In this document: positions 13,488 to 20,580 of the stretch, piece by piece | Numbering within the stretch: position 1 is the stretch's first letter | Layout: each line of letters starts with the position of its first letter | Assembly (NCBI GenBank): GCA_041655035.1 | Contig: JBAZCN010000049.1 | Coordinates: 1 to 20,580, forward strand | Direction: 5' to 3' | Origin: NAT127 sp041655035 | GTDB lineage: Bacteria > Pseudomonadota > Gammaproteobacteria > Pseudomonadales > Porticoccaceae | Length of the DNA stretch: 20,580 nucleotides | Program-made: the position numbers and the translations under genes | The notes under the pieces: generated by a model | The model's input: only the letters and a program-made list of their open reading frames with translations | Database searches by the model: none | Told to the model about the DNA's origin: nothing

Positions 13488-14511
13488 TGGCGTCGCTCCT
13501 CACTCTGAATTCCACGTCCTCACTCTGCTCCGACATCATCATGTTGCGCAACACCGAATGCAACGGCTTGCCCTCGAACAGGATGTCATAAAGCGCGGAC
13601 GCGAGGGGCATATAGACCCCCATGTCGTCCGCCTTGTGCTTGACGATATGGGTGGTCTTCACCCCTTCGGCCACCTGCCCCACCAGCAGCGTCGCCTCCT
13701 CCATGGACTTACCCTGGCCAATCGCTTCGCCCACACGAAAATTGCGGCTCAGGGGCGAAGAACAGGTAACGATCAGGTCGCCGACGCCACTCAGCCCCAG
13801 GAAGGTCATCGGATTGGCGCCGAGCCGCGCGGCAAAGCGGGTCATCTCGGCCAGGCTGCGGGTAATCAGAGCGCTCAGCGTGTTCTGGCCAACCCCCAGG
13901 GCCGATGCGATACCGGAGACGATGGCGTAGATATTCTTGAGCGCACCCGCCAGCTCGACACCGTACCTGTCGTGGTTGGCGTAAACCCGGAAGTAACTGC
14001 CGGCCAGCAGCACCTGGACCTGCTGGCAGAGCTCGGCATCTTCGCTGGCGATCACCGTGGCGGTAATCTGTTGGCGCGCGATTTCCTGTGCCAGGTTGGG
14101 GCCGCTGATCACTCCGACGCGGGGGCTTTGCAACTCGTCCTCGAGCACCTCGCTCATCAGCTTGAAGCCTTCTTCCTCGATGCCCTTGGCGGTACTGATG
14201 GCGATGCCGCCCGGCGGCAACAGGGGCGCCGCGGCGCGGACGACTTCGCGGAAGGACTTGCTGGGAATGGAGAAAAACACCACATCGACCTGCGCCAGCG
14301 CCACGGCCATGTCACTGGTGATGGCAAGGCGGTCATCGAGGCGATAACCGGGCAGGTAGGCACTGTTCTCCCGGCTGCTCCGGCAGCGCTCGGCATTGCC
14401 GGCGTCGCGCATCCACAGGGTGACCGGATAGCCGTTGCAAGCGATCATGTTGGCAATTGCGGTGCCAAAGCTGCCGCCGCCGAGCACTGCGATTCGGGTG
14501 GGTTTACTCAT
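13477..14511 (-). CDS. gpsA: NAD(P)+-dependent glycerol-3-phosphate dehydrogenase
   Basis: This 344-residue cytosolic enzyme reduces dihydroxyacetone phosphate to sn-glycerol 3-phosphate, the backbone precursor of phospholipids. The N-terminal Rossmann motif is IAVLGGGSFGTAIA (7–20). The middle contains STAKGIEEEG (106–115) and ISGPNLAQEIA (135–145). The catalytic lysine region ELAGALKNIYAIVSGI (186–201) includes Lys192, followed by the substrate-binding GLSGVGDLIVTCSSPLSRN block. The length is slightly above the usual 330–340 because of a polar C-terminal tail after MMMSEQSEDVEF. The start follows a perfect TATAAT element 30 bases upstream. It heads an overlapping operon with a DUF4389 gene, sixA and a hydrolase gene. 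Confidence 0.97.
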   Translation of the reverse strand: MSKPTRIAVLGGGSFGTAIANMIACNGYPVTLWMRDAGNAERCRSSRENSAYLPGYRLDDRLAITSDMAVALAQVDVVFFSIPSKSFREVVRAAAPLLPPGGIAISTAKGIEEEGFKLMSEVLEDELQSPRVGVISGPNLAQEIARQQITATVIASEDAELCQQVQVLLAGSYFRVYANHDRYGVELAGALKNIYAIVSGIASALGVGQNTLSALITRSLAEMTRFAARLGANPMTFLGLSGVGDLIVTCSSPLSRNFRVGEAIGQGKSMEEATLLVGQVAEGVKTTHIVKHKADDMGVYMPLASALYDILFEGKPLHSVLRNMMMSEQSEDVEFRVRSDANEQ

Positions 14512-14541
14512 GAGGTACCGCTTACAGGCTGTCGATGGCGA

Positions 14542-14547
14542 ATTATA
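14542..14547 (-). promoter_or_regulatory. Predicted -10 element of the gpsA operon
   Basis: On the minus strand a perfect TATAAT lies 30 bases before the gpsA ATG, in the only gap long enough for a promoter (102 bp after htpG). No good -35 is found at 16–18 bp, so an activator or an upstream-element-assisted promoter is possible. Confidence 0.5.
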
Positions 14548-14571
14548 GGGGCAAGGAGCCAGGCAATACCA

Positions 14572-14600
14572 CGCCGGAGCCCGCTGGCGGAACTCCGGCG
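14572..14600. other. Hairpin between htpG and gpsA
   Basis: A perfect 8-bp inverted repeat CGCCGGAG/CTCCGGCG with a 13-base loop lies 13 bases past the htpG stop on the minus strand. No T-run follows, so it is a possible 3'-end stabiliser or non-canonical terminator for htpG rather than a classic intrinsic terminator. Confidence 0.45.
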
Positions 14601-14613
14601 CTGGCAGCTGCCG

Positions 14614-16518
14614 TCAGCTCGGCGCGGAATCGCCGGCCACCAGCAGGCGGTTGAGCTGGCGGATGAACTCCCCCGGATTATCCAGCTGATCACCGGCCAG
14701 CAGCAGTGCCTGGCGGTAGATCACCCAGCCGAGATCCCCGGCGCGATCGCCATCGGCCTGGCCGAGCAGGGCCAGCAATGGGTGGGCGGGGTTGATTTCC
14801 AGCACCGCCTTGCTCTCCGGCAGCGATTGCCCCGCGGCTTCCAGGATGCGCCGCATCTGCACGCCGAGATCGTGCTCCCCCACCACCAGGCAGGCGGGAG
14901 AGTCCGTCAACCGCCTGGAAACACGCACCGCGCTGACCCTGTCGCCGAGCACGGCGGCCAGCTTGTCGGTCAGTGCCGTGGTTTCATCGCCGCCGGTGGC
15001 GTCGGCGCCAGCGGCTTGCTCCTCACCGGTGAGCTCGCCGAGATCGAGCTCACCCTTGGCGATATTCTGCAAGGGTTTTTCACGGAATTCATGAAGATGA
15101 CTCATCAGCCACTCGTCGATACGGTCGGTCAGCAGCAAGACCTCGACGCCATGCTTGCTGAACACCTCCAGATAAGGGCTGGCCTGGGCGGCATCGGCAT
15201 TTTCGGCGATGAGATAATAGATCTTGTCCTGGCCCGGCTTGGTCCGCTGCAGATAGTCGGCGAGGGAGATGAGTTGCCCCGGCTCCGCGGCGGTGGAGGA
15301 GAAGCGCAACAGTTCCGCGATTTTCTCGCGGTTGGCAAAGTCCTCCGCCACACCCTCCTTGAGCACCGAGCCGAAGGCGTTCCAGAAGGCGCGGTACTGC
15401 TCCGGATCCTCGCTGGCCATCTTGTCGAGCATGTCGAGCACCCGCTTGGTCAGCGCGCTGCGGATACTGGTCACCGCCGGACTGCTCTGCAACAACTCGC
15501 GGGATACGTTCAGCGGCAGATCGTTGGAATCCACCACGCCCTTGACGAAGCGCAGGTAGAGCGGCAGGAATTGTTCGGCATCATCGATGATGAAAGTGCG
15601 CTGGACATAGAGCTTCACACCGCGCGGGAGGTCGCGCTGATAGAGATCGAACGGCGGCTCCGAGGGGATGTACAACAGGCTGGTGTAGTCGTATTTGCCC
15701 TCGACCCGGTTGTGGCTCCAGCTCAGGGGCTCACGGAAATCGTGGGCGACATGCTGGTAAAAGCTCTTGTAGTCCTCGTCGCTGATCTCATTGCGGGGCC
15801 GCATCCACAGGGCGGTGGCATCGTTGACAGTCTCCCATTGCGGCGCCTCTTCGCCCTCCCCCCCTTCGCCGGGCTTGGCCATGGAAATCGGCACGGCGAT
15901 ATGATCGGAATATTTCTTGATGATATTGCGCAACCGCCAGCCATTGGCGAATTCCTTCTCATCCTCCTTGAGATGCAGGGTGATGGTGGTGCCCCGCTCT
16001 GCCCTGTTGATGGACTCCAGTGTGTACTCCGCTTCGCCGGCACAACTCCAGCGAATCGCCTGGGCGGCGTCGACGCCAGCGCGGCGGGTCTCCACCACCA
16101 CCTTGTCGGCGACGATGAAGGATGAATAAAAACCGACACCGAACTGGCCGATCAACTGGGCGTCTCTTTTCTGGTCACCGCTCAGGGATTCGAGAAACTT
16201 GGCAGTGCCGGAACGGGCGATGGTGCCGAGGTTGTCGATCACCTCCTCGCGGGACATGCCGATACCATTGTCGGCAATGGTGATGGTACCGGCCTCTTCG
16301 TCGATACCGATACGGATCAGCGGAGAGCTGTCGTCCTCGTAGAGGGCCGGGTTGTCGAGGGCAGCGAAGCGCAACTTGTCGCAGGCATCCGAGGCATTGG
16401 AAATCAGTTCCCTCAGGAAGATTTCCTTGTTGCTGTAGATCGAATGGATCATCAGATGCAGGATCTGGCGGGCCTCGGTCTGAAAGCCCAGGGTTTCGGA
16501 TTTGGCGGCTGCAGTCAT
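14614..16518 (-). CDS. htpG: HtpG (bacterial Hsp90) chaperone
   Basis: This 634-residue homodimeric ATP-dependent chaperone remodels client proteins with the DnaK system. The GHKL ATPase domain is complete: ELISNASDACDKLRF (37–51, with the general-base Glu37 and Mg-binding Asn41), DNGIGMSREE (83–92), LGTIARSGTAKF (97–108) and GQFGVGFYSSF. The middle domain contains the conserved ELLQSSPAV segment with the ATP-sensing arginine just upstream in LNVSRELLQ. The C-terminal dimerisation domain follows without the MEEVD motif of eukaryotic cytosolic Hsp90, as expected. The length matches E. coli HtpG (624). GAGGGA about 6 bases before the ATG gives a strong ribosome site. A sigma-32-type promoter lies just upstream, so heat induction is predicted. 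It is a single-gene unit between the suc operon terminator and the gpsA promoter. Confidence 0.98.
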   Translation of the reverse strand: MTAAAKSETLGFQTEARQILHLMIHSIYSNKEIFLRELISNASDACDKLRFAALDNPALYEDDSSPLIRIGIDEEAGTITIADNGIGMSREEVIDNLGTIARSGTAKFLESLSGDQKRDAQLIGQFGVGFYSSFIVADKVVVETRRAGVDAAQAIRWSCAGEAEYTLESINRAERGTTITLHLKEDEKEFANGWRLRNIIKKYSDHIAVPISMAKPGEGGEGEEAPQWETVNDATALWMRPRNEISDEDYKSFYQHVAHDFREPLSWSHNRVEGKYDYTSLLYIPSEPPFDLYQRDLPRGVKLYVQRTFIIDDAEQFLPLYLRFVKGVVDSNDLPLNVSRELLQSSPAVTSIRSALTKRVLDMLDKMASEDPEQYRAFWNAFGSVLKEGVAEDFANREKIAELLRFSSTAAEPGQLISLADYLQRTKPGQDKIYYLIAENADAAQASPYLEVFSKHGVEVLLLTDRIDEWLMSHLHEFREKPLQNIAKGELDLGELTGEEQAAGADATGGDETTALTDKLAAVLGDRVSAVRVSRRLTDSPACLVVGEHDLGVQMRRILEAAGQSLPESKAVLEINPAHPLLALLGQADGDRAGDLGWVIYRQALLLAGDQLDNPGEFIRQLNRLLVAGDSAPS

Positions 16519-16549
16519 TTATTGTCCCTCTGTTGCGAAGATGGAATGT

Positions 16550-16577
16550 AAATGCGGTTGTTGTCCGGAAATTCAAG
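16550..16577 (-). promoter_or_regulatory. Predicted sigma-32 heat-shock promoter of htpG
   Basis: Read on the minus strand, CTTGAAT (16577–16571, preceded by CC) and CCGCATTT (16557–16550) are separated by 13 bp. The sigma-32 consensus is CTTGAAA, 13–17 bp, CCCCATNT, so only one base in each element departs. The start point would be about 25 bases before the ATG, leaving a short leader with the GAGGGA ribosome site. Confidence 0.8.
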
Positions 16578-16642
16578 GGCGGGGATTGGGTGTTTTGCGT
16601 TGCGCGTCGAGGTTATCGCCTGAAACCCTTGATGCACGACGA

Positions 16643-16670
16643 AAAAAGGCGGCCCGAAAGCCGCCTTTTT
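16643..16670. terminator. Rho-independent terminator of the suc operon
   Basis: Stem AAAAAGGCGGC/GCCGCCTTTTT with a 6-base loop lies 29 bases past the sucD stop. On the minus strand GGCGGC–TTTCGG–GCCGCC is followed by six T, the classic form. Because A-runs flank the stem it would work in both directions, but only sucD faces it from the operon side. Confidence 0.92.
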
Positions 16671-16698
16671 GCCAGCGCTTGACAGCGGTAAATACGAT

Positions 16699-17571
16699 CT
16701 ACCAGCCGGTTACTTCCTTCAGCGCCACACCGATGTCCGCGAGGCTGCGCACGGTTTTGACACCGGCTGCTTCCAGTGCCGCGAACTTTTCGTCGGCGGT
16801 GCCCTTGCCACCGGAGATGATGGCGCCGGCATGGCCCATCCGCTTGCCGGCGGGAGCGGTCACACCGGCGATGTAGGACACCACGGGCTTGGTGACATGC
16901 TCCTTGATGTAGGCCGCGGCCTCGTCTTCGGCACTGCCTCCGATCTCGCCGATCATCACGATGGCTTCGGTCTGCGGGTCTTCCTGGAACAACTTCAGGA
17001 CATCGATGAAGTTGGAGCCGGGGATCGGGTCGCCGCCGATGCCGATGCATGACGACTGGCCAAAACCGGCGTCAGTGGTCTGCTTGACCGCTTCGTAGGT
17101 CAGGGTGCCGGAACGCGACACGATGCCGACCTTGCCCGGCAGATGGATATGGCCGGGCATGATGCCGATCTTGCATTCGCCGGGGGTGATCACGCCGGGG
17201 CAGTTGGGGCCGATCATGCGCACACCCAGCTCATCGATACGGACTTTGACATCCAGCATGTCGAGGGCGGGAATACCTTCGGTGATACAGACGATCAGCT
17301 TGATACCGGCTTCGGCGGCTTCGAGGATCGCGTCCTTGCAGCCGGGGGCCGGGACGTAGATCACCGAGGCGTCGGCGCCGGTGGCATCGACCGCGTCCTG
17401 CACGGTGTTGAACACCGGCAGGCCCAGATGGGTGGTGCCGCCCTTGCCCGGTGCGACGCCGCCGACCATCCTGGTGCCATAGGCGATGGCCTGTTCGGAG
17501 TGGAAGGTGCCCTGTTTGCCGGTGAAGCCCTGGCAGATGACTTTGGTGTCTTTGTTGATCAGAATGCTCAT
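16699..17571 (-). CDS. sucD: Succinate–CoA ligase (ADP/GDP-forming), alpha subunit
   Basis: With SucC this 290-residue subunit makes succinate, CoA and a nucleoside triphosphate from succinyl-CoA. The N-terminal CoA-binding Rossmann domain has VICQGFTGKQGTFHSEQAI (12–30) and GGVAPGKGGTTHLGLPVF. The C-terminal domain has GPNCPGVITPGECKIGIMPG (122–141) and SRSGTLTYEA. The phosphorylated active-site histidine is His247 in KRMGHAGAIISGGKG. The length equals that of E. coli SucD (289). GGAGGA about 9 bases before the ATG is the strongest ribosome site in the operon, and the gene starts 18 bases after sucC ends. It is the last gene before the terminator. Confidence 0.98.
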   Translation of the reverse strand: MSILINKDTKVICQGFTGKQGTFHSEQAIAYGTRMVGGVAPGKGGTTHLGLPVFNTVQDAVDATGADASVIYVPAPGCKDAILEAAEAGIKLIVCITEGIPALDMLDVKVRIDELGVRMIGPNCPGVITPGECKIGIMPGHIHLPGKVGIVSRSGTLTYEAVKQTTDAGFGQSSCIGIGGDPIPGSNFIDVLKLFQEDPQTEAIVMIGEIGGSAEDEAAAYIKEHVTKPVVSYIAGVTAPAGKRMGHAGAIISGGKGTADEKFAALEAAGVKTVRSLADIGVALKEVTGW

Positions 17572-17589
17572 TCTCTAAATTCCTCCGGC

Positions 17590-18750
17590 TTAGCCCGCTG
17601 CCTTGACGACTTGCTGTGCAGCATCGGTCAGGCTGGTCGCGGCGATGATATTGAGGCCGGATTCGGCCAGCACTTTCGCACCCAGGTCGGCATTGTTGCC
17701 TTCGAGGCGCACAACGACCGGGACCTTCACGCCGACTTCCTTCACGGCGCCGACAATGCCTTCGGCGATCATGTCGCAACGCACGATGCCACCAAAGATG
17801 TTGACCAGCACCGCCTTGACGTTGGTATCGGAGAGGATGATCTTGAACGCCTCGGTAACGCGCTCCTTGGTGGCGCCGCCGCCCACGTCGAGGAAGTTGG
17901 CCGGCTTGCCGCCGTGCAGGTTGACGATATCCATGGTGCCCATGGCCAGGCCGGCACCATTGACCATGCAGCCGATATTGCCGTCGAGGGCGACGTAGTT
18001 CAGCTCCCAGCGAGCGGCGTGAGCCTCACGGGGGTCGTCCTGGGAGGGATCGTGCATCGCCTGCAGCTTGGGCTGACGGTACAGGGCATTGGAGTCGATA
18101 TTGATCTTGGCGTCGAGGCAGTGCAGATTGCCATCGGTCTTGATGACCAGCGGATTGACCTCGAGCAGGGCCAGGTCGTAATCCTTGAACAACTTGCCGA
18201 GGCCGACAAAAATGTCGACGAACTGCTTGATTTGCGGGCCTTTAAGCCCCAGCCTGAAGGCCAGGTCACGGCCCTGGTAGGGCATCGGGCCGACCAGCGG
18301 ATCGATGGTCGCCTTGAGAATCTTCTCAGGAGTCTCCTCGGCGACCTTCTCGATTTCGACACCACCCTCGGTGGATGCCATGAATACGATACGGCTGCTG
18401 GAACGATCGACCACGGCGCCGAGATACAACTCCTGGGCGATGTCGGTGCAGGATTCGACAAGAATCTTGCTGACCGGCTGGCCATCGGCATCTGTCTGAT
18501 AGGTCACGAGACGTTGGCCCAGCCATTTGTGGGCAAAATCGCGGATCTCATCCTTGGTCTTCACCAGCTTCACGCCGCCGGCCTTGCCGCGGCCACCGGC
18601 ATGGACCTGGGCCTTGACAACCCATTCGCTACCGCCGATCTGATCGGCGGCCGTCACCGCTTCTTCCGCGGTATCGCAGGCGAAGCCCTTGGATACCGGC
18701 AAGCCGTATTCAGCAAACAGCTGCTTGCCCTGATACTCGTGTAAATTCAT
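17590..18750 (-). CDS. sucC: Succinate–CoA ligase (ADP-forming), beta subunit
   Basis: This 386-residue subunit carries the nucleotide site of succinyl-CoA synthetase. It opens with the conserved MNLHEYQGKQLFAEYGLPV and continues with the ATP-grasp domain, including WVVKAQVHAGGRGKAGGVKL (44–63) and DLALLEVNPLVIKTDGNLHCLDAK. The C-terminal ligase-CoA domain contains NGAGLAMGTMDIV, GGKPANFLDVGGGA and VNIFGGIVRCDMIAEGIV, the power helix region that meets the phosphohistidine of SucD. The length fits the bacterial family (388 in E. coli). A modest AGG precedes the ATG by about 8 bases. The gap from lpd is 39 bp without a terminator, so sucC is part of the sucB–lpd–sucC–sucD transcript. Confidence 0.98.
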   Translation of the reverse strand: MNLHEYQGKQLFAEYGLPVSKGFACDTAEEAVTAADQIGGSEWVVKAQVHAGGRGKAGGVKLVKTKDEIRDFAHKWLGQRLVTYQTDADGQPVSKILVESCTDIAQELYLGAVVDRSSSRIVFMASTEGGVEIEKVAEETPEKILKATIDPLVGPMPYQGRDLAFRLGLKGPQIKQFVDIFVGLGKLFKDYDLALLEVNPLVIKTDGNLHCLDAKINIDSNALYRQPKLQAMHDPSQDDPREAHAARWELNYVALDGNIGCMVNGAGLAMGTMDIVNLHGGKPANFLDVGGGATKERVTEAFKIILSDTNVKAVLVNIFGGIVRCDMIAEGIVGAVKEVGVKVPVVVRLEGNNADLGAKVLAESGLNIIAATSLTDAAQQVVKAAG

Positions 18751-18789
18751 AGCTGAACCTATAACTGACAGAGGTTGAGGAAATTCCCG

Positions 18790-20241
18790 TTAGCGCTTGC
18801 GCTTGTTGGGGATGTGGATGGCGCGTCCGTCGGCCGCAAGCGCGGCTTCGTGAACGGATTCGGACAGGGTTGGATGACCGAAAACCATCAGCGCCAGATC
18901 TTCCGACGTAGAGCCAAATTCCATGGCGATCGCCACTTGCTGCACAAGATCGGCGGCTGACGGTCCCACAATATGGCAACCGAGGACGCGATCTGTTTCG
19001 GCATGGGCAATGAGCTTGACCATGCCTTCACTTTCATCCGCCGCCAGGGCCCGGCCAGAGGCGGCGAATGGGAAGATGCCTATCTTGTAGGGCTCACCGG
19101 ATTGCTTGAGCTGCTCTTCAGTGCGGCCGACCGCAGCAACTTCCGGGTGAATATAGATGACATTGGGAATGATGTCGTAATTGACCTGCGTCTTGTGGCC
19201 GGCGATGCGCTCGGCGACCATGACGCCCTCCTCCGAGCCCTTGTGGGCCAGCATCGGGCCGCGCACCAGATCGCCAATGGCCCAAATGCCTGGCGCATTG
19301 GTGGCGCAATGATCATTGACGAAGATAAAGCCGCGTTCATCGAGAGCAACGCCACTGTCGGCGGCGAGCAGATCCTCGGTGTGCGGGCGACGACCAACAC
19401 AAACAATCAATTTATCAAAGACTTCCTTCGATTCCTTGCCATCCGGAGTGAGATACGTGACCGTGACTTTGCGATTCTTGCCGCGCCCGCTGATGTCGCT
19501 GCCGGTGACCCGGCAGCCGAGGCGGATATCCAGCCCCTGCTTCTTGAGGATCTTCTGGGTTTCCTTGGCGATCTGCTGGTCCATGACCGGCAGAAAATCC
19601 TCCATGGCCTCGAGCAGCACTACCTCCGAGCCCAGCCGCTTCCACACACTGCCCAGCTCGAGGCCGATCACCCCGGCACCGATCACGCCGAGCCGCTCGG
19701 GCACGGCCTGCATAGCCAGGGCGCCGGTCGAGTTGATGATTACCTCGCCATCGACCTGGGCAACGGGGATGTCGATGGATTGCGAACCACAGGCGATGAC
19801 CACATTGTCCGGATCGAATACCGTCACCTCGCCGTCATGGCTGGTGTATTCGACCTTGCGATCCGCCAGCAGCCTGCCGGTGCCGAACAGCGAGGTGACG
19901 CCATTGGCCTTGAACAGCCCGGCGATGCCCTGAGTAAGCTGCTTGACGATCCCGTCCTTGCGCTCGATCATCTTCGCCACGTCGAGGTTCAGGGTTCCCA
20001 CCGAGATACCGTGCTTATCGAGCCCCTTGACGAGATCCGCGTACTTATGGGAACTGTCGAGCAGTGCCTTGGAAGGGATGCAGCCGACGTTGAGACAAGT
20101 GCCCCCGTTGACCCCCTTGCCGTCACTGCCGGTCATTTTCTCGATACAGGCAGTTTTCAGCCCCAACTGGGCCGCACGGATGGCGCACACGTAGCCCGCG
20201 GGCCCGGCACCAATCACGATCATATCGTATTTTTCGGACAT
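18790..20241 (-). CDS. lpd: Dihydrolipoyl dehydrogenase (E3)
   Basis: This 483-residue flavoenzyme reoxidises dihydrolipoyl groups on the E2 of 2-oxoglutarate dehydrogenase, and often on pyruvate dehydrogenase and glycine cleavage as well, passing electrons to NAD+. The FAD site is VIGAGPAGYVCAIRAAQLG (9–27). The redox disulfide is Cys49/Cys54 in GGTCLNVGCIPSKALL. The NAD site is VIGAGVIGLELGSVW near residue 190, and a second FAD contact is WAIGDLVRGPMLAHKGSEEG. The C-terminal interface domain has the catalytic His-Glu pair in FGHPTLSESVHEA. It lies between sucB and sucC, the order of the pseudomonad lpdG rather than the E. coli lpdA, which sits with aceEF. A good AAAGG ribosome site precedes the ATG. 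Confidence 0.97.
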   Translation of the reverse strand: MSEKYDMIVIGAGPAGYVCAIRAAQLGLKTACIEKMTGSDGKGVNGGTCLNVGCIPSKALLDSSHKYADLVKGLDKHGISVGTLNLDVAKMIERKDGIVKQLTQGIAGLFKANGVTSLFGTGRLLADRKVEYTSHDGEVTVFDPDNVVIACGSQSIDIPVAQVDGEVIINSTGALAMQAVPERLGVIGAGVIGLELGSVWKRLGSEVVLLEAMEDFLPVMDQQIAKETQKILKKQGLDIRLGCRVTGSDISGRGKNRKVTVTYLTPDGKESKEVFDKLIVCVGRRPHTEDLLAADSGVALDERGFIFVNDHCATNAPGIWAIGDLVRGPMLAHKGSEEGVMVAERIAGHKTQVNYDIIPNVIYIHPEVAAVGRTEEQLKQSGEPYKIGIFPFAASGRALAADESEGMVKLIAHAETDRVLGCHIVGPSAADLVQQVAIAMEFGSTSEDLALMVFGHPTLSESVHEAALAADGRAIHIPNKRKR

Positions 20242-20270
20242 TTATCTAAACCTTTTCAGTCGTTTAGCGA

Positions 20271-20580
20271 TTAAATCTCAAGCAGAATCTTGGCCGGATT
20301 CTCAATCATTTCCTTAATCGCGACCAGGAATTGCACTGCCTCCTTGCCGTCGATCAGCCGGTGGTCGTAGGACAGCGCCAGATACATCATTGGCCTGATC
20401 ACCACCTGGCCGTTCTCGGCGATGGGACGATCCTGGATCTTGTGCATACCGAGAATGGCGGTTTGCGGGGGATTGAGGATCGGCGTCGACAACAGCGACC
20501 CGAAGACACCGCCATTGGTGATGGTAAAGGTGCCCCCGGTCATATCCTCGATGGTCAGCTTGCCATCTCGGGCCTTGGAA
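20271..20580 (-). CDS. sucB: 2-oxoglutarate dehydrogenase E2, dihydrolipoyl succinyltransferase (C-terminal part)
   Basis: Only the last 102 or so residues are inside the window; the frame is open through the right edge. They belong to the catalytic (acyltransferase) domain of the E2 core. The visible segments are SKARDGKLTIEDMTGGTF, the conserved ITNGGVFGSLLSTPILNPPQ and GMHKIQDRP, and the active-site block LSYDHRLIDGKEAVQFL, with the catalytic His and Asp of the DHRxxDG motif. The product is succinyl-CoA. Position directly before lpd and sucCD selects succinyltransferase over acetyltransferase, and the MYLALSYDHR wording also fits SucB. The lipoyl and E1/E3-binding domains are off the window. 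Confidence 0.95.
   Translation of the reverse strand, partial: SKARDGKLTIEDMTGGTFTITNGGVFGSLLSTPILNPPQTAILGMHKIQDRPIAENGQVVIRPMMYLALSYDHRLIDGKEAVQFLVAIKEMIENPAKILLEI

Noticed and set aside
13258..16125. 955-codon open frame on the plus strand
   Set aside because: It lies exactly opposite gpsA and htpG, which are certain. High-GC codon bias keeps this antisense frame open; its translation is rich in His, Gln and Arg with no domain pattern and spans the gap between two genes.
17143..18744. 533-codon open frame on the plus strand
   Set aside because: It is antisense to sucD and sucC and has the same shadow composition, with no recognisable motif or ribosome site.

Overview
The window is a GC-rich chromosomal segment from a gammaproteobacterium. 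The type of FolE, PrmB, PhhB and HtpG, and the clusters yccA/tusE, gpsA–DUF4389–sixA, prmB–aroC and sucB–lpd–sucC–sucD, most resemble Pseudomonadales or Cellvibrionales-like marine lineages. This placement rests on remembered gene content and order, not on a search. I see no rRNA, tRNA, CRISPR array, insertion sequence, integrase or attachment site. Most of the window is ordinary core chromosome, and I find no clear new multi-gene system.

Layout: (1) 1–3.45 kb is mainly on the plus strand. It holds the 3' part of an SLC13-type permease with RCK_C domains, a minus-strand gene of unknown function (1114–1638), a YccA/Bax-inhibitor-1 membrane protein with a strong terminator, a TusE/DsrC sulfur-relay protein and a pterin-4a-carbinolamine dehydratase. 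The dehydratase gene ends in an 18–19 bp tandem repeat array. (2) 3.45–9.0 kb is the accessory-looking part: an AcrAB/MexAB-type RND efflux pair on the minus strand, followed by yjbQ, with a divergent TetR regulator. The intergenic region between regulator and pump carries two overlapping 20-bp palindromes plus a third half-site, all with an 18-bp period, lying on both predicted promoters. (3) 9.1–11.8 kb holds aroC and prmB on the minus strand, diverging from folE on the plus strand. (4) 11.76–14.5 kb is a tightly overlapped minus-strand operon, gpsA–DUF4389–sixA–alpha/beta hydrolase. Its last stop codon shares a TTAA with the stop of folE. (5) 14.6–16.6 kb is htpG behind a near-consensus sigma-32 promoter. 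(6) 16.6–20.58 kb is the 3' part of a TCA-cycle operon, sucB (cut by the window edge), lpd, sucC and sucD, closed by a rho-independent terminator.

How the genes work together: SucB and Lpd are the E2 and E3 of 2-oxoglutarate dehydrogenase and deliver succinyl-CoA to SucCD. AroC and FolE supply chorismate and the pterin precursor used in folate synthesis, and PhhB recycles pterin cofactor. The TetR protein probably represses both itself and the efflux pair, and the pair must recruit an outer-membrane channel encoded elsewhere. HtpG expression is predicted to be heat-inducible. The long open frames opposite these genes are codon-bias shadows and were left out.
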